DNA of 64,000 bases from Bacteroidales bacterium (GCA_017541145.1 JAFXZT010000156.1:43114-107113), one strand, 5' to 3'; counted from the stretch's first letter, positions 45,618 through 57,202 are shown. A program made the numbers and translations. The notes: generated by a model not told the origin, from the letters alone.

Positions 45618-47738
45618 ATGAATAACGAACTTCAGTATACGAGAAACATCGGTATTATGGCTCATATTGATGCGGGTAAAACCACAACAACTGAGCGTAT
45701 TCTTTATTATACAGGTGTCACTCATAAGATGGGCGAGGTTCATGACGGAGCCGCTACAATGGATTGGATGTCGCAAGAGAAGGAGAGAGGTATAACCATC
45801 ACTTCTGCCGCTATCACAGCGTATTGGAATTACAATAACATCAAACACACTGTTAATATTATCGATACTCCGGGACATGTGGATTTCACTGTTGAGGTAG
45901 AGCGTAGTCTTAGGGTGCTTGATGGTGCTGTTGCAGTATTCTGTGCTGTAGGAGGGGTGGAGCCTCAATCGGAAACTGTTTGGCATCAGGCCGATCATTA
46001 TAATGTTCCTCGTGTTGCTTTTGTCAACAAGATGGACAGAATAGGTGCCGATTTTTTCTCTGTAGTTCAGGAAATTGAAGATAAATTGGGTGCTAACCCG
46101 ATTCCGGTTCAGATTCCTATCGGCTCGGAGGACAAGTTTGTCGGTATTATCGACCTTATTGAGATGTCAGCCTATGTTTGGGATTCTGATGATCAGGGTA
46201 TGACTTTCGTTAAGAAGGAAATTCCTGCTGATTTGGCTGACCAAGCTCAGGAGTGGCATGACAAGATGCTTGAAAAGTGTGCTGATTTGGGCGATGACGC
46301 TTTCCTGGAGAAGTATCTTGAGGACAGTAGCAAGATATCTGAAGAGGATATTAAGGCTGTTCTTCGTAAAGCAACGGTGTCTGAAAAAGCGGTACCTGTT
46401 CTTTGTGGCTCGTCGCTTAGAAACAAGGGGGTACAGAAACTTTTGGATGCCATTGTCGCTTATTTGCCAAGTCCTTTGGATATGGGCGAGGTGAAGGGTG
46501 CTGACCCTGAAAATCCTGATGAAGTATTGGTTAGAAAGCCGGATAATAAGGAGCCTTTTGCTGCTTTGGCTTTCAAGATTGCCGTTGACCCGTTTGTGGG
46601 TAAATTGGTATACATCAGAGTATATTCAGGTACACTCAAAGCCGGCGAACAAGTATTCAATGTACGTACAGGCAGAAAAGAGAGAATTACAAATCTTTAC
46701 CGTATGCATTCCAACAAGGAGCAGGCTATCGACTTTGTTGAGGCCGGTGATATTTGTGGAGCTGCCGGATTCAAGGATATCCGAACCGGAGATTCTTTGA
46801 CCGACCAGAAGCATCCGATAATATTTGAAAGTATTGATTTTCCGGATCCTGTTATTGGCGTGGCAATTGAGCCTAAAACTCAAGCCGACCTTGAAAAACT
46901 TGATGTTGCGCTCGCAAAACTTAGTGAGGAAGACCCGACTTTCAAAGTTGAAACAGACTCTGAAACAGGTCAGACAATCATGAGGGGTATGGGAGAGCTT
47001 CACCTCGAAATTCTTATAGACCGTCTTAAGAGGGAATATAAGATAGAGGTATCGCAAGGAAAGCCTCAGGTAACTTACAAAGAGGTGATTACCAAAACAG
47101 TGGAACATCACGAAGTCTTTAAGAGACAGACTGGTGGTAAAGGCAAGTTTGCCGATATCGTTGTTAAAGTATCGCCGTCGGAAGAAGGAGCTACCGGACT
47201 TACGTTTATCAATAGCATCAAAGGCGGAGTGATTCCGAAAGAATTCATTCAAGCTGTTGAGAAGGGTTTCCAAGAAGCCATGAACAACGGACCTTTGGGC
47301 GGTTTCAAGATGCAAAGTCTCACCGTTGAACTTGTCGACGGTAGTTTTCATAGCGTAGATTCAGACGCTTTGTCGTTTGAAATTGCAGCAAAACAGGCTT
47401 TTAGAGCTGCAACAGAGAATGCAAAAGCTATATTATTGGAACCTGTGATGGAACTTACAGTAGATACACCTGACGAGTATATGGGTGACGTAATTTCCGA
47501 CATTAACAAACGCAGGGGTAATGTTATAAGCACTGATTCAAAAGCCAAAGTAAAGATTATCAAGGCGGTGGTTCCGTTGGCGGAGACATTCGGATATGTT
47601 ACTGTTTTGCGCACTTTAACATCAGGCCGTGCACTTTCGTCGCTGCAATTTAAGGAATACCAACCGGTACCTCCTCAAATCTCGCAGGGTATCATCGACC
47701 AGATAAAAGGTAAAATTACATTTATTGACCAATTATAA
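45618..47738 (+). CDS. fusA: Translation elongation factor G
   Basis: 706 residues, the GTPase that drives translocation. The G domain has [46 protein letters not shown] and NKMDR; domain IV has the [15 protein letters not shown] segment. Full length with no gaps. In this lineage fusA is followed directly by rpsJ; tuf is elsewhere. Confidence 0.98.
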   Translation: MNNELQYTRNIGIMAHIDAGKTTTTERILYYTGVTHKMGEVHDGAATMDWMSQEKERGITITSAAITAYWNYNNIKHTVNIIDTPGHVDFTVEVERSLRVLDGAVAVFCAVGGVEPQSETVWHQADHYNVPRVAFVNKMDRIGADFFSVVQEIEDKLGANPIPVQIPIGSEDKFVGIIDLIEMSAYVWDSDDQGMTFVKKEIPADLADQAQEWHDKMLEKCADLGDDAFLEKYLEDSSKISEEDIKAVLRKATVSEKAVPVLCGSSLRNKGVQKLLDAIVAYLPSPLDMGEVKGADPENPDEVLVRKPDNKEPFAALAFKIAVDPFVGKLVYIRVYSGTLKAGEQVFNVRTGRKERITNLYRMHSNKEQAIDFVEAGDICGAAGFKDIRTGDSLTDQKHPIIFESIDFPDPVIGVAIEPKTQADLEKLDVALAKLSEEDPTFKVETDSETGQTIMRGMGELHLEILIDRLKREYKIEVSQGKPQVTYKEVITKTVEHHEVFKRQTGGKGKFADIVVKVSPSEEGATGLTFINSIKGGVIPKEFIQAVEKGFQEAMNNGPLGGFKMQSLTVELVDGSFHSVDSDALSFEIAAKQAFRAATENAKAILLEPVMELTVDTPDEYMGDVISDINKRRGNVISTDSKAKVKIIKAVVPLAETFGYVTVLRTLTSGRALSSLQFKEYQPVPPQISQGIIDQIKGKITFIDQL

Positions 47739-47755
47739 ATAATTAAAACGGTATC

Positions 47756-48061
47756 ATGAGTCAAAAGATTCGTATCAAATTAAAATCTTACGATCATAAC
47801 TTGGTTGATAATTCTGCTGAAAAGATCGTTAAAACTGTAAAGGCTACAGGTGCTGTTGTCAGCGGTCCTATTCCATTGCCAACACACAAGAGAATCTTCA
47901 CAGTTAACAGATCTACTTTTGTTAACAAAAAATCAAGAGAGCAGTTTCAATTATCATCATTCAAGAGATTGATTGACATCTACAGCTCAACCTCAAAGAC
48001 AGTTGACGCCTTGATGAAGCTTGAATTGCCAAGCGGTGTAGCAGTAGAAATTAAGGTTTGA
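47756..48061 (+). CDS. rpsJ: 30S ribosomal protein S10
   Basis: 101 residues. Binds the head of the small subunit. Recognised by [21 protein letters not shown] and [16 protein letters not shown]. It lies 17 bases after fusA, so the str and S10 operons are fused. The 93 bases that follow carry a possible leader hairpin before rplC. Confidence 0.98.
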   Translation: MSQKIRIKLKSYDHNLVDNSAEKIVKTVKATGAVVSGPIPLPTHKRIFTVNRSTFVNKKSREQFQLSSFKRLIDIYSSTSKTVDALMKLELPSGVAVEIKV

Positions 48062-48101
48062 TAATTTGAAAATCAACAAAAGAAATTAATTTTTTTAAAC
48101 A

Positions 48102-48135
48102 GTTTACCTCTTTCGGCCGAGCCCGTTAAGTAAAC
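48102..48135 (+). promoter_or_regulatory. Possible rplC leader hairpin
   Basis: Between rpsJ and rplC: GTTTAC (48102) pairs with GTAAAC (48130-48135), enclosing a GGC-CGA-GCC stem. This is one of the longer gaps within the operon and could be a ribosomal-protein binding leader. The evidence is only the pairing. Confidence 0.35.
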
Positions 48136-48154
48136 AAAAACAAATTCTATTAAA

Positions 48155-48772
48155 ATGTCAGGAATAATAGGAAAAAAAGTAGGCATGACCTCTGTATTCA
48201 ATGAAAACGGTGTTAATGTACCAGTTACAGTAATTGAAGCAGGTCCATGTGTAGTTACTCAGGTTAAGACTGAAGAAACAGACGGATACAATGCTATCCA
48301 GCTTGCTTTTGATGACAAGAAAGAAAAGAATACATCAAAAGCCGAAATGGGACACTTCAAAAAAGCCAATACTACACCAAAAACAAAAGTTCACGAGTTC
48401 AAAAACATCAACGTAGACGTAAAATTAGGTGACGTTGTAACTGTAGAATCTTTGAACGATGTACATTTTGTAGACATTAGTGGTATTTCCAAAGGTAAAG
48501 GTTACCAAGGTCCGGTAAAACGTTATCATTTTAATGGTGTCGGCGGAACATCACACGGTCAGCACAACAGATTGAGAGCACCGGGATCTTTGGGTGCATC
48601 TTCATACCCGTCAAAAGTGTTCAAGGGTATGCGTATGGCAGGTCGTACAGGTGGCGACAAAATTAAAGTTCGCAACTTGGAAATCGTAAAAATTATCGCT
48701 GAACACAACTTAGTATTAGTAAAAGGTGCTGTACCAGGCCCTAAAGGTTCATATTTAATTATCGAAGACTAA
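48155..48772 (+). CDS. rplC: 50S ribosomal protein L3
   Basis: 205 residues. Core large-subunit protein near the peptidyl transferase centre. [19 protein letters not shown] and [20 protein letters not shown] are diagnostic. Its stop codon overlaps the rplD start (TAATG), giving translational coupling. Confidence 0.98.
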   Translation: MSGIIGKKVGMTSVFNENGVNVPVTVIEAGPCVVTQVKTEETDGYNAIQLAFDDKKEKNTSKAEMGHFKKANTTPKTKVHEFKNINVDVKLGDVVTVESLNDVHFVDISGISKGKGYQGPVKRYHFNGVGGTSHGQHNRLRAPGSLGASSYPSKVFKGMRMAGRTGGDKIKVRNLEIVKIIAEHNLVLVKGAVPGPKGSYLIIED

Positions 48773-49404
48773 TGGAAATATCAGTATTAAACATAAACGG
48801 AACTGAAACTGGCAAGAAAATCACTTTGTCAGATAGCATTTTCGCAGTTGACACCAATGATCACGCAATGTATCTTGATGTTAAACGTTATTTAGCAGCT
48901 CAGAGACAAGGTACTGCCAAAGCCAAAGAAAGAAGCGAAATGTCAGGCTCTACCCGCAAGTTGAAAAAACAGAAAGGTACAGGTGGTGCACGTCAGGGTG
49001 ATGTTAATTCTCCTTTGTTGGTAGGCGGTGCAAGAGTATTCGGACCGAAACCACGTGATTACAGTTTCAAATTGAACAAGAAAGTCAAAGTATTGGCAAG
49101 AAAGTCAGCTTTGACCTATAAAGCAAAGGATGCACAAATCATCGTTGTAGAAGACTTTACATTTGACACTCCAAAAACCAAGAATTTTGTTGCATTGAAA
49201 ACAAATCTTAAAATTAACGATAAAAAATCGTTATTGGTTTTGTCAAACGAAAATAAAAACGTATATTTGTCGTCAAGAAATTTGGAGAAATCCAAAATTA
49301 CAACTGCCAATAAGTTAACTACTTACGATGTACTTGATGCTCAGTCATTGGTATTCACAGAAAGTGCAGTTGAGGCTTTGAACAAGATTTTCGAAAATAA
49401 ATAA
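48772..49404 (+). CDS. rplD: 50S ribosomal protein L4
   Basis: 210 residues. Lines the exit tunnel with L22. The tunnel loop is visible as [19 protein letters not shown]. In E. coli L4 also autoregulates this operon. Starts within the rplC stop codon. Confidence 0.97.
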   Translation: MEISVLNINGTETGKKITLSDSIFAVDTNDHAMYLDVKRYLAAQRQGTAKAKERSEMSGSTRKLKKQKGTGGARQGDVNSPLLVGGARVFGPKPRDYSFKLNKKVKVLARKSALTYKAKDAQIIVVEDFTFDTPKTKNFVALKTNLKINDKKSLLVLSNENKNVYLSSRNLEKSKITTANKLTTYDVLDAQSLVFTESAVEALNKIFENK

Positions 49405-49415
49405 GGGAAAATATA

Positions 49416-49808
49416 ATGGAAATCATTGAAAAACCTATTGTAACAGAGAAATTTACTGCGCTTGCTTCACGTACAGTAAGAACTGGTAAGAAAACTTATA
49501 TCAAACGCGAAAAAGGAACTCGCAAAAAAGGCGAGCACAGAACAATCGCTACTGATACCAGAAGCACCAGAAATATTGCGCAATTTGCATTCATCGTTAA
49601 TCCTAACGCTAACAAGATTCAGATCAAACAAGCGGTAGAAGAAGCGTATGGTGTTACTGTAGTGGCAGTTAATACTATGAAATATGCTGGCAAAACAAAA
49701 GCCCGCATGACAAAAGCCGGCTATATTGTTGGCAAAACTAAAACTTACAAAAAAGCTATTGTCACTTTGAAAGAGGGTGATAATATTGATTTTTATAGCA
49801 ATATCTAA
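49416..49808 (+). CDS. rplW: 50S ribosomal protein L23 with a basic insertion
   Basis: 130 residues; related bacterial L23 proteins have about 96-100. The ends are normal ([34 protein letters not shown]), but between about residues 18 and 52 there is an extra Lys/Arg-rich segment (containing [18 protein letters not shown]) before [14 protein letters not shown]23 is the docking site for trigger factor, SRP and SecYEG at the tunnel exit. The insertion is in frame and the gene is flanked normally. Confidence 0.96.
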   Translation: MEIIEKPIVTEKFTALASRTVRTGKKTYIKREKGTRKKGEHRTIATDTRSTRNIAQFAFIVNPNANKIQIKQAVEEAYGVTVVAVNTMKYAGKTKARMTKAGYIVGKTKTYKKAIVTLKEGDNIDFYSNI

Positions 49809-49813
49809 CCAAA

Positions 49814-50638
49814 ATGGCAGTAAGAATATTTAAACCGACTACTCCGGGACAAAGAGGAAAAGTATTAAGTACTTTTGAAGAGATCACAGCTTCCAAACCT
49901 GAAAAATCACTTACCTACGGTCGTGCTAAAACAGGTGGACGTAACAATACCGGTAAAATGACTGTTCGCTACATCGGTGGCGGTCACAAACAGAAATACA
50001 GATGCGTAGATTTCTGGCGTGATAAAGACGGTGTTCCCGGTACAGTAAAAACAGTTGAATATGACCCGAACCGCACAGCAAGAATCGCTTTGGTTTATTA
50101 CGCTGACGGTGAAAAGAGATATATCGTTGCTCCTAACGGTATTCAAGTAGGTCAGAAGATTGAATCAGGTAAAGGTGCGGCTCCAGAAATTGGAAATGCA
50201 TTGTTCTTGTCAGATATTCCATTGGGAACAATTATTCACAACATCGAATTGCGCCCAGGTGAAGGTGCTAAGATGGCAAGAAGTGCAGGTTCTTATGCTC
50301 AGCTTACTGCAAGAGATGGTAAATATGCAGTTGTAAAACTTCCTTCTGGTGAAACAAGAATGATCCTTGTAACTTGTAAAGCTACAATCGGAAGTGTTTC
50401 TAACGGCGACCATGAACTTGAGAAAAGCGGAAAGGCAGGTAGATCACGTTGGATGGGTAGAAGACCACACAACAGAGGTGTTGTTATGAACCCAGTAGAT
50501 CACCCAATGGGTGGTGGTGAAGGACGCGCTTCAGGAGGTCACCCAAGATCACGCAAAGGCTTGCTTGCTAAGGGCTACAAGACACGTAGACCTAAGAAAC
50601 TTTCAAACAAGTTTATCATAGAAAGAAGAAACAAATAA
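49814..50638 (+). CDS. rplB: 50S ribosomal protein L2
   Basis: 274 residues. Binds 23S rRNA at the subunit interface and supports peptidyl transfer. [15 protein letters not shown], the [12 protein letters not shown] segment and the conserved [15 protein letters not shown] loop with the key histidine are present. Confidence 0.98.
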   Translation: MAVRIFKPTTPGQRGKVLSTFEEITASKPEKSLTYGRAKTGGRNNTGKMTVRYIGGGHKQKYRCVDFWRDKDGVPGTVKTVEYDPNRTARIALVYYADGEKRYIVAPNGIQVGQKIESGKGAAPEIGNALFLSDIPLGTIIHNIELRPGEGAKMARSAGSYAQLTARDGKYAVVKLPSGETRMILVTCKATIGSVSNGDHELEKSGKAGRSRWMGRRPHNRGVVMNPVDHPMGGGEGRASGGHPRSRKGLLAKGYKTRRPKKLSNKFIIERRNK

Positions 50639-50659
50639 TTAATGCATATTTAGTAAATT

Positions 50660-50926
50660 ATGAGTCGTTCAATTAAAAAAGGCCCTTTCATCGATTACAA
50701 ACTTGAGAAAAAAGTTCTTGCTATGAACGAATCTGGCAAGAAATCAGTTATCAAATCATGGGCAAGAGCCTCAGTAATTTCTCCTGACTTTGTAGGTCAT
50801 ACAATTGCTCTTCATAACGGAAACAAATTTATTCCTGTTTACGTTACAGAGAATATGGTAGGACACAAATTAGGTGAATTCGCACCGACCCGTATCTTCA
50901 AAGGTCACGGCGGTAATAAGAAATAA
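50660..50926 (+). CDS. rpsS: 30S ribosomal protein S19
   Basis: 88 residues. Head protein that contacts S13. [19 protein letters not shown] and [18 protein letters not shown] are diagnostic. Between rplB and rplV in the standard S10 operon order. Confidence 0.98.
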   Translation: MSRSIKKGPFIDYKLEKKVLAMNESGKKSVIKSWARASVISPDFVGHTIALHNGNKFIPVYVTENMVGHKLGEFAPTRIFKGHGGNKK

Positions 50927-50956
50927 TTATAGACCATTTAAAATTTAATACACAAA

Positions 50957-51382
50957 ATGGCTGAAGAAACAAAGCATAGAACCAAGAAAAAAGAAAGAGC
51001 AGCAAAATTGAAAGCGCAAAAGAAAGATGTTGCGTTTGCAGTTTTGAGAAATAACCCTACTTCTCCCAGAAAAATGCGTCTTGTAGCTGGCTTGATTAGA
51101 AATCAGAATGTTACAAAAGCTTTGGATATTTTGCAATTTTCTCCACAAGAAGCAGCTATTAAGTTGAGAAAACTTTTGCAGTCTGCTATTGCAAACTGGA
51201 CAAGCAAAAATGAAGGCGCTCAGATTGAAGATGCAGATCTTATCGTAAAAGAAGTTCGCGTAGACGGCGCCAGAATGTTGAAAAGACTTCGTCCGGCTCC
51301 TCAAGGCAGAGCTTACAGAGTAAGAAAAAGATCTAATCATGTTACTATAGTTTTAGGTAATAAAGAAAACACAGAAAAATAA
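50957..51382 (+). CDS. rplV: 50S ribosomal protein L22
   Basis: 141 residues, including a Lys-rich N-terminal extension of about 25 residues like that of other Bacteroidetes. The core begins [20 protein letters not shown], and the tunnel loop [17 protein letters not shown] is normal. The stop codon overlaps the rpsC start. Confidence 0.97.
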   Translation: MAEETKHRTKKKERAAKLKAQKKDVAFAVLRNNPTSPRKMRLVAGLIRNQNVTKALDILQFSPQEAAIKLRKLLQSAIANWTSKNEGAQIEDADLIVKEVRVDGARMLKRLRPAPQGRAYRVRKRSNHVTIVLGNKENTEK

Positions 51383-52083
51383 TGGGACAGAAGACTAATC
51401 CGATCAGTAACAGATTGGGAATTATCAAAGGTTGGGATTCAGAATGGTTTGATCCAAAAAACTATTCTGAGAAAATAGTTGAAGACGATAAGATTCGTAA
51501 ATATCTTAATGTTCGTCTTGCAAAGGCTAGTATCTCAAAAATTATTATTCAGAGAACACTTAAACTTATTACTGTTACAGTAAATACAGCTCGTCCGGGT
51601 ATCATCATTGGTAAGGGCGGTCAAGAAGTTGACAAGATTAAAGAAGAATTAAGAAACATTACAAAGAAGGACGTTCAGATTAATATTCTTGAAATCAAAC
51701 GTCCGGAATTAGATGCTGTAATCGTTGCTAATAACGTTGCTCGTCAAATCGAAGGTAAGATTGCTTACCGTCGTGCTATCAAGATGGCTGTAGCTTCTAC
51801 CATGAGAATGGGAGCTGAAGGCGTTAAGTTCGTTATTTCAGGCCGTTTGAACGGTGCCGAAATGGCTCGTACTGAAGCTTTCAAGGAAGGTAGAATTCCT
51901 TTGCATACTCTTAGAGCTGACATCGATTATGCTTTGGCAGTTGCTAATACAAAAGTAGGTGCTGTTGGTATTAAGGTATGGATTTGCAAGGGTGAAGTTT
52001 ACGGAAAGAGAGATCTTTCTAATAACGTTACCGTTAAGCAACAGAAAAAAGGTAATTTTAATAAGCAAAGAAGACAGAAGTAG
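51382..52083 (+). CDS. rpsC: 30S ribosomal protein S3
   Basis: 233 residues. Forms part of the mRNA entry tunnel. [20 protein letters not shown], the KH-domain [10 protein letters not shown] and [13 protein letters not shown] are diagnostic. Starts within the rplV stop codon. Confidence 0.98.
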   Translation: MGQKTNPISNRLGIIKGWDSEWFDPKNYSEKIVEDDKIRKYLNVRLAKASISKIIIQRTLKLITVTVNTARPGIIIGKGGQEVDKIKEELRNITKKDVQINILEIKRPELDAVIVANNVARQIEGKIAYRRAIKMAVASTMRMGAEGVKFVISGRLNGAEMARTEAFKEGRIPLHTLRADIDYALAVANTKVGAVGIKVWICKGEVYGKRDLSNNVTVKQQKKGNFNKQRRQK

Positions 52084-52112
52084 TTCTAATCATTTAAATT
52101 TGTAAAAAGAAA

Positions 52113-52550
52113 ATGTTACAGCCAAAAAGAACGAAATTCAGAAAAATGCAGAAAGGCCGCATGAGAGGTCTTGCCCAAAGAGGTCATGACATCGCATTCG
52201 GTTCATTCGCTTTGAAAGCATTGGAAAATTTCTGGATTACAGGACGTCAAATAGAAGCTGCCCGTCAGGCAATTTCACGTTATATGCAACGTGAAGGTCA
52301 AATTTGGATTAGAATTTTCCCTGACAAGCCAGTAACAAAGAAACCTGCTGAAGTACGTATGGGTAAAGGTAAAGGTCAACCAGAATACTTCGTAGCTCCG
52401 GTTACACCAGGCAGAATTATGTTTGAAGCAGACGGTGTTCCTTACGAAATCGCTAAAGAAGCTTTTCGTTTGGCAGCTCAGAAACTTCCAATTAAAACAA
52501 AATTTGTCGTAAGACGCGATTATGTCAACCCTTCATCATCTAACGAATAA
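52113..52550 (+). CDS. rplP: 50S ribosomal protein L16
   Basis: 145 residues. Positions the A-site t[22 protein letters not shown], the arginine-containing loop [20 protein letters not shown] and the C-terminal KLPIKTKFV are present. Overlaps the rpmC start by one base of its stop codon. Confidence 0.98.
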   Translation: MLQPKRTKFRKMQKGRMRGLAQRGHDIAFGSFALKALENFWITGRQIEAARQAISRYMQREGQIWIRIFPDKPVTKKPAEVRMGKGKGQPEYFVAPVTPGRIMFEADGVPYEIAKEAFRLAAQKLPIKTKFVVRRDYVNPSSSNE

Positions 52551-52762
52551 TGAAAAGTTCAGTACAAAATAAAGAAATAAAAGAATTGACTACCGCTGAA
52601 TTGGAAGAGAAGTTGAAAGCAGCTGTTGCTGATTATTCAAAGAAGAAACTCAATCACGCTATCACTCCTTTGGAGAGCCCAATTCAGATACGTGACAGTA
52701 GAAAATATATTGCAAGACTCAAAACTGAGTTGAGCAATAGAAGAATTAATAACGCTCAATAA
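52550..52762 (+). CDS. rpmC: 50S ribosomal protein L29
   Basis: 70 residues, helical hairpin at the tunnel exit. Recognised by EIKELTTAELEEKL, the PLESPIQIRDSRKYIARLKTE stretch and its place between rplP and rpsQ. Confidence 0.96.
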   Translation: MKSSVQNKEIKELTTAELEEKLKAAVADYSKKKLNHAITPLESPIQIRDSRKYIARLKTELSNRRINNAQ

Positions 52763-52774
52763 TTTTGATTAACA

Positions 52775-53050
52775 ATGGAAGAAGTTAAAGAAGAAGTTAA
52801 GCGTAACTTTAGAAAGGTACGTATCGGCGTGGTAGTAAGCAACAAGATGGAGAAATCTATCGTAGTTGAGGTTCATAGAAAAATGAGACATCCTAAGTAC
52901 GGTAAATTTATTCAACGTACTAAGAAGTTTATTGCACACGATGAGAAAAACGAATGCAATATTGGCGATACAGTAAAAATTATGGAAACTCGCCCATTGA
53001 GCAAACGTAAAAACTGGAGATTGGTAGAAATCGTAGAAAAAGCTAAATAA
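52775..53050 (+). CDS. rpsQ: 30S ribosomal protein S17
   Basis: 91 residues. Primary 16S rRNA binder. [19 protein letters not shown], the HPKYGKFI motif and [20 protein letters not shown] are typical of the OB-fold S17. Confidence 0.97.
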   Translation: MEEVKEEVKRNFRKVRIGVVVSNKMEKSIVVEVHRKMRHPKYGKFIQRTKKFIAHDEKNECNIGDTVKIMETRPLSKRKNWRLVEIVEKAK

Positions 53051-53055
53051 TTATT

Positions 53056-53421
53056 ATGATACAGCAAGAATCTAGAATGACTGTAGCTGACAACAGCGGC
53101 GCAAAAGAAGTACTCTGTATTCGTGTTCTCGGCGGTACAGGTCGCAGATACGCTTCTGTTGGCGACAAGGTGGTCGTAACTGTTAAGAGCGCAATCCCTT
53201 CAGGTGATGTAAAGAAGGGTACAGTATCAAAGGCAGTTGTCGTACGCACCAACAAAGAAATCCGTAGAGCAGACGGCTCTTACATCCGTTTTGATGATAA
53301 TGCCGTTGTATTGCTCAACAATCAGGGAGAATTGAGAGGAACTCGTATTTTTGGTCCTGTTGCCCGTGAGCTTCGTGCCAACTATATGAAAATCGTTTCA
53401 TTAGCTCCAGAAGTTTTGTAA
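53056..53421 (+). CDS. rplN: 50S ribosomal protein L14
   Basis: 121 residues. Bridge protein near the factor-binding site. [19 protein letters not shown] and [13 protein letters not shown] are diagnostic. Five bases after rpsQ. Confidence 0.98.
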   Translation: MIQQESRMTVADNSGAKEVLCIRVLGGTGRRYASVGDKVVVTVKSAIPSGDVKKGTVSKAVVVRTNKEIRRADGSYIRFDDNAVVLLNNQGELRGTRIFGPVARELRANYMKIVSLAPEVL

Positions 53422-53447
53422 TTTTTTAAAAGCATTTTTAAGACAAA

Positions 53448-53780
53448 ATGAAATTGCACATTAAAAAAGGAGACACAGTAATTGTTAACTCTGGCGACTG
53501 CAGAGGTCAAAAGGGAACAGTTTTGGAAGTCCTCGTTAAGAAAAATCGTGCTATTGTTGAAGGTATCAACATGGTTTCTAAGGCTACAAAACCTTCTGCT
53601 CAAAACAATGAAGGTGGTTTTGTAAAGAAAGAGGCTTCTATTCACATCTCTAACCTTATGTTGATTTGTCCTGAGACTGGCAAACCTACTCGTATCGGCA
53701 GAAAAATCGAGACCATTAACGGTGTTGCAAGATTAGTACGTTATTCAAAAAAATCTAAAGACAAAAAGGAGATAAAGTAA
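53448..53780 (+). CDS. rplX: 50S ribosomal protein L24
   Basis: 110 residues. Assembly initiator protein with a KOW motif: [20 protein letters not shown]. The ending [18 protein letters not shown] is family-typical. One base separates it from rplE. Confidence 0.97.
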   Translation: MKLHIKKGDTVIVNSGDCRGQKGTVLEVLVKKNRAIVEGINMVSKATKPSAQNNEGGFVKKEASIHISNLMLICPETGKPTRIGRKIETINGVARLVRYSKKSKDKKEIK

Positions 53781-53781
53781 A

Positions 53782-54327
53782 ATGCAATACGTACCATCTT
53801 TAAAGACTAAGTATAAGGAAGAGGTTGTTCCTGCCCTTATGAAAGAATTCGGCTATAAGAGCGTTATGCAGGCTCCTAAATTGGTTAAGATTGTTGTTAA
53901 CCAAGGTATTGGTGACGCTACAGCTGACAAAAAGATTGTTGATAACTCTATAGCTGAGATCACTGCTATCACCGGTCAGAAACCGGTTGCTACTCTCTCT
54001 AGGAAAGATATTTCTAACTTCCGTTTGAGAAAGGGTATGCCGATTGGTGTAATGGTAACACTTCGCCACGACCGTATGTATGAATTCTTGGAAAGATTGA
54101 TCGCTATCTCTCTTCCTCGTATTCGTGACTTCAACGGTATCAGCGGTAAGTTTGATGGAAGAGGTAACTATACTCTTGGTATCAAAGAGCAAATCATTTT
54201 CCCGGAAATTGATATTGACAAAGTAAGCAAAATCCAAGGTATGAATATCACTTTTGTTACAACAGCTAACACTGACGAAGAAGGATTCAAGTTGTTGCAA
54301 AATTTTGGTTTACCATTCAAAAAGTAA
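53782..54327 (+). CDS. rplE: 50S ribosomal protein L5
   Basis: 181 residues. Binds 5S rRNA and contacts P-site t[43 protein letters not shown] and [18 protein letters not shown] are diagnostic. Confidence 0.98.
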   Translation: MQYVPSLKTKYKEEVVPALMKEFGYKSVMQAPKLVKIVVNQGIGDATADKKIVDNSIAEITAITGQKPVATLSRKDISNFRLRKGMPIGVMVTLRHDRMYEFLERLIAISLPRIRDFNGISGKFDGRGNYTLGIKEQIIFPEIDIDKVSKIQGMNITFVTTANTDEEGFKLLQNFGLPFKK

Positions 54328-54335
54328 TTAAAACA

Positions 54336-54605
54336 ATGGCAAAGGAATCAATGAAGGCACGCGAAGTTAAGCGTGCAAAACTTATAGCTAAATACGCTGC
54401 TAAGAGAGCTCAGTTGAAGAAAGACGGCGATTATGTTGGCTTGCAGAAGCTTCCAAAGAACTCTAATCCTATTAGACTTCACAATCGTTGCAAACTCACC
54501 GGCAGACCTAAGGGTTATATGAGATTGTTCGGTATCAGCCGTATTCAATTCCGTGAAATGGCTTCTAACGGTCTCTTACCAGGCGTTAAGAAAGCAAGTT
54601 GGTAA
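54336..54605 (+). CDS. rpsN: 30S ribosomal protein S14 (zinc-independent type)
   Basis: 89 residues, the long form without the CxxC zinc pairs. [20 protein letters not shown] and [20 protein letters not shown] are typical. It sits at its usual place in the spc operon between rplE and rpsH. Confidence 0.97.
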   Translation: MAKESMKAREVKRAKLIAKYAAKRAQLKKDGDYVGLQKLPKNSNPIRLHNRCKLTGRPKGYMRLFGISRIQFREMASNGLLPGVKKASW

Positions 54606-54631
54606 AACTTATATTTAAAGAATAGAAGAAA

Positions 54632-55021
54632 ATGACAGATGTTATTGCAGATTTCTTGACTCGCATTAGAAACGCCGTGATGGCAAGACACAGAATTGTT
54701 GAAGTGCCGGCAAACAAAGTTAAGAAGGAAATCACTAAAATACTTTTCCAAAAAGGTTATATTCTCAGCTACAAGTTTGATGATGAAAATAGAACCATCA
54801 AAATAGCTTTGAAATACAATCCTCAAACTAAGGCATCAGCTATTCAGAGCATCACCAGAGTTTCTACTCCTGGTTTGCGTAAATACGAAGGTTGCAAAGA
54901 ATTGCCAAGAGTTCTTAATGGCTTGGGTATTGCAATCGTTTCTACTTCAAAAGGTATTATGACCGACAAAGAAGCTAGAGTTCAAAATGTCGGTGGAGAA
55001 GTAATTTGTTACGTTTATTAA
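54632..55021 (+). CDS. rpsH: 30S ribosomal protein S8
   Basis: 129 residues. Central 16S rRNA binder; the E. coli homolog represses the spc operon. MTDVIADFLTRIRNAVMARH and the C-terminal GIAIVSTSKGIMTDKEAR are diagnostic. Confidence 0.98.
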   Translation: MTDVIADFLTRIRNAVMARHRIVEVPANKVKKEITKILFQKGYILSYKFDDENRTIKIALKYNPQTKASAIQSITRVSTPGLRKYEGCKELPRVLNGLGIAIVSTSKGIMTDKEARVQNVGGEVICYVY

Positions 55022-55038
55022 TAAATTAGGTATATAAA

Positions 55039-55602
55039 ATGTCAAGAATTGGAAAATTGCCTATTCAGATTCCAGCAGGAGTACAGGTAACCGTAGACGA
55101 CAAAAATCATTCAATCGTCGTTAAAGGCAAGCTTGGTGAATTGAGGCAGAAAGTAAATCCTGATATTAAGGTAGAAGTTGAGGAAAATACTCTCAAGGTT
55201 TCTCGTCCTTCAGATGACAAAATGCACAGATCATTGCATGGTCTTTACAGAGCGTTGATCGCTAATATGGTTAAGGGCGTTAGCGAAGGATTTACAATTA
55301 AACAAGAAATGGTCGGCGTTGGTTATAGAGCTACTTCTCAAGGTCAATTGCTTGATATTTCTGTAGGTTATTCACACAACATCCTTATGGAACTTCCGGA
55401 AGAAGTAAAAGTAAGTGTTGTACAAGAAAAACGTGCTAATCCGATTATTACTCTCACAAGTTGTGACAAACAACTATTGGGACAAGTTGCAGCAAAGATT
55501 CGTTCTTTCCGCGCACCAGAACCTTACAAAGGCAAAGGTATTAAGTTTGTGGGCGAAGTACTTCGCAGAAAAGCTGGTAAAACAGCTTCTTCTTCTAAGT
55601 AA
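55039..55602 (+). CDS. rplF: 50S ribosomal protein L6
   Basis: 187 residues, two related domains near the factor-binding centre. MSRIGKLPIQIPAGVQVTV, VGVGYRATSQGQLLDISVGY and PEPYKGKGIKFVGEVLRRK are diagnostic. Confidence 0.98.
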   Translation: MSRIGKLPIQIPAGVQVTVDDKNHSIVVKGKLGELRQKVNPDIKVEVEENTLKVSRPSDDKMHRSLHGLYRALIANMVKGVSEGFTIKQEMVGVGYRATSQGQLLDISVGYSHNILMELPEEVKVSVVQEKRANPIITLTSCDKQLLGQVAAKIRSFRAPEPYKGKGIKFVGEVLRRKAGKTASSSK

Positions 55603-55638
55603 TAATCGAGCTTATTTAATTTTTAAAATTATTCAAAA

Positions 55639-55995
55639 ATGGCTTTATCTAAGCAGGAAAGAAGACAAAGAATTAAATACCGTATCCGCAAGAAATTCTT
55701 CGGTACTAATGAGCGTCCAAGACTTTGCGTATACAGAAGTAATAAGAACATCTTTGCACAATTAATTGACGATGTCAACAACAAGACATTGGTCGCAACC
55801 TCTTCAAGAGTAAAAGAAATTTCTGAACAGAAGGTTAACAAAGTTGAGCAGGCTCGTTTGGTTGGAAAGGCTATTGCTGACAAAGCTAAGGCTGCTGGTT
55901 TCAATAATGTTGTTTTTGATAGAAATGGTTATCTCTATCATGGCAGAATCAAATCTTTGGCTGATGCTGCTCGCGAAGGCGGTTTAAATTTTTAA
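55639..55995 (+). CDS. rplR: 50S ribosomal protein L18
   Basis: 118 residues. Binds 5S r[23 protein letters not shown] and [20 protein letters not shown] are diagnostic. Seven bases ahead of rpsE. Confidence 0.98.
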   Translation: MALSKQERRQRIKYRIRKKFFGTNERPRLCVYRSNKNIFAQLIDDVNNKTLVATSSRVKEISEQKVNKVEQARLVGKAIADKAKAAGFNNVVFDRNGYLYHGRIKSLADAAREGGLNF

Positions 55996-56002
55996 GTAAA
56001 TT

Positions 56003-56521
56003 ATGTTAACACAAGGTATTAGAAAAGTTAAAACTAACGATTTGGAGCTTAAAGATAGACTTGTAGCTATCAATCGTGTTACAAAGGTTACAAAAGGTGG
56101 TCGTACTTTCACTTTTGCAGCTATCGTAGTTGTTGGTAACGAAAACGGTGTTGTAGGTTATGGCCTCGGCAAAGCTAACGAAGTAACAACTGCTATCGCT
56201 AAAGGTGTTGAGGATGCTAAGAAAAACCTTATCCGTGTTCCTGTTTACAAAGGAACTATTCCTCACGAGCAAATTGCTAAATTCGGCGGTGCTAACGTAT
56301 TGTTGAAACCTGCATCTAGCGGTACTGGTGTTAAAGCCGGTGGTGCTATGCGTGCTGTTTTGGAAAGCGTTGGTGTTAAAGACGTTTTGGCTAAGTCTAA
56401 AGGCTCTTCTAACCCTCACAACCTTGTAAAGGCTACTTTCAAGGCTCTTTCTATGTTGAGAGACGCTCAGACTGTTTCTCAATACAGAGGTGTAGATGTC
56501 AACACAGTATTTAACGGTTAA
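56003..56521 (+). CDS. rpsE: 30S ribosomal protein S5
   Basis: 172 residues. Part of the mRNA entry and accuracy centre. [59 protein letters not shown] and [15 protein letters not shown] are diagnostic; the spectinomycin loop looks normal. Confidence 0.98.
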   Translation: MLTQGIRKVKTNDLELKDRLVAINRVTKVTKGGRTFTFAAIVVVGNENGVVGYGLGKANEVTTAIAKGVEDAKKNLIRVPVYKGTIPHEQIAKFGGANVLLKPASSGTGVKAGGAMRAVLESVGVKDVLAKSKGSSNPHNLVKATFKALSMLRDAQTVSQYRGVDVNTVFNG

Positions 56522-56542
56522 TTATTTAATTTTTTAACTGCA

Positions 56543-56725
56543 ATGAAAATAAAAGTAACTCAGGTCCGCAGCAAAATCGGCTGGCCAAAAGATCAGAAGG
56601 CTACTTTGGAATCTTTAGGTCTTAAGAAGATCGGACAAAGTGTCGTACTTGAAGATAATCCTTGCAACAAGGGTAGAATTTACAAAGTAAGACACCTTCT
56701 GAAAATTGAGAATATTAACGAATAA
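56543..56725 (+). CDS. rpmD: 50S ribosomal protein L30
   Basis: 60 residues, the usual size. MKIKVTQVRSKIGWPKDQKA and LGLKKIGQSVVLEDNP are diagnostic. Present between rpsE and rplO as in most bacteria. Confidence 0.97.
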   Translation: MKIKVTQVRSKIGWPKDQKATLESLGLKKIGQSVVLEDNPCNKGRIYKVRHLLKIENINE

Positions 56726-56744
56726 TATTAAGGTATTATAAATC

Positions 56745-57191
56745 ATGGACTTGTCACAATTAAGACCGGCCAAAGGCTCTACTAAAAACAAGAAGAGACT
56801 TGGTAGAGGTCAAGGATCTGGCTGGGGCGGTACCTCTACAAGAGGTCACAAAGGTGCTAAATCTCGCTCTGGTTATTCTCATAAAGTAGGTTTTGAAGGT
56901 GGTCAAATGCCTCTTCAAAGACGTGTTCCTAAATTCGGTTTCAACAACGTTAATAGAGTTGAATATAGAGTAATCAACATTTCTGATCTTGAAAACCTCG
57001 CTAACAAATTGAATATCTCTGATATCAATCCTGAGGTTCTTAAAAAAGAAGGCTTGATTTCTAAAAATGACATTGTAAAAGTTTTAGGTAACGGCAAGCT
57101 TACTAAAAAACTTAATGTTACTGCTAATGCTTTTTCAAAGTCAGCTAAAGCAGCAATCGAAGCTTTGAACGGAACTGTTAATACGTTGTAA
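56745..57191 (+). CDS. rplO: 50S ribosomal protein L15
   Basis: 148 residues. Late assembly protein. LSQLRPAKGSTKNKKRLGRG, GTSTRGHKGAKSRSG and FEGGQMPLQRRVPKFGF are diagnostic. secY follows after 11 bases. Confidence 0.98.
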   Translation: MDLSQLRPAKGSTKNKKRLGRGQGSGWGGTSTRGHKGAKSRSGYSHKVGFEGGQMPLQRRVPKFGFNNVNRVEYRVINISDLENLANKLNISDINPEVLKKEGLISKNDIVKVLGNGKLTKKLNVTANAFSKSAKAAIEALNGTVNTL

Positions 57192-57202
57192 ATTTCAATT
57201 TG

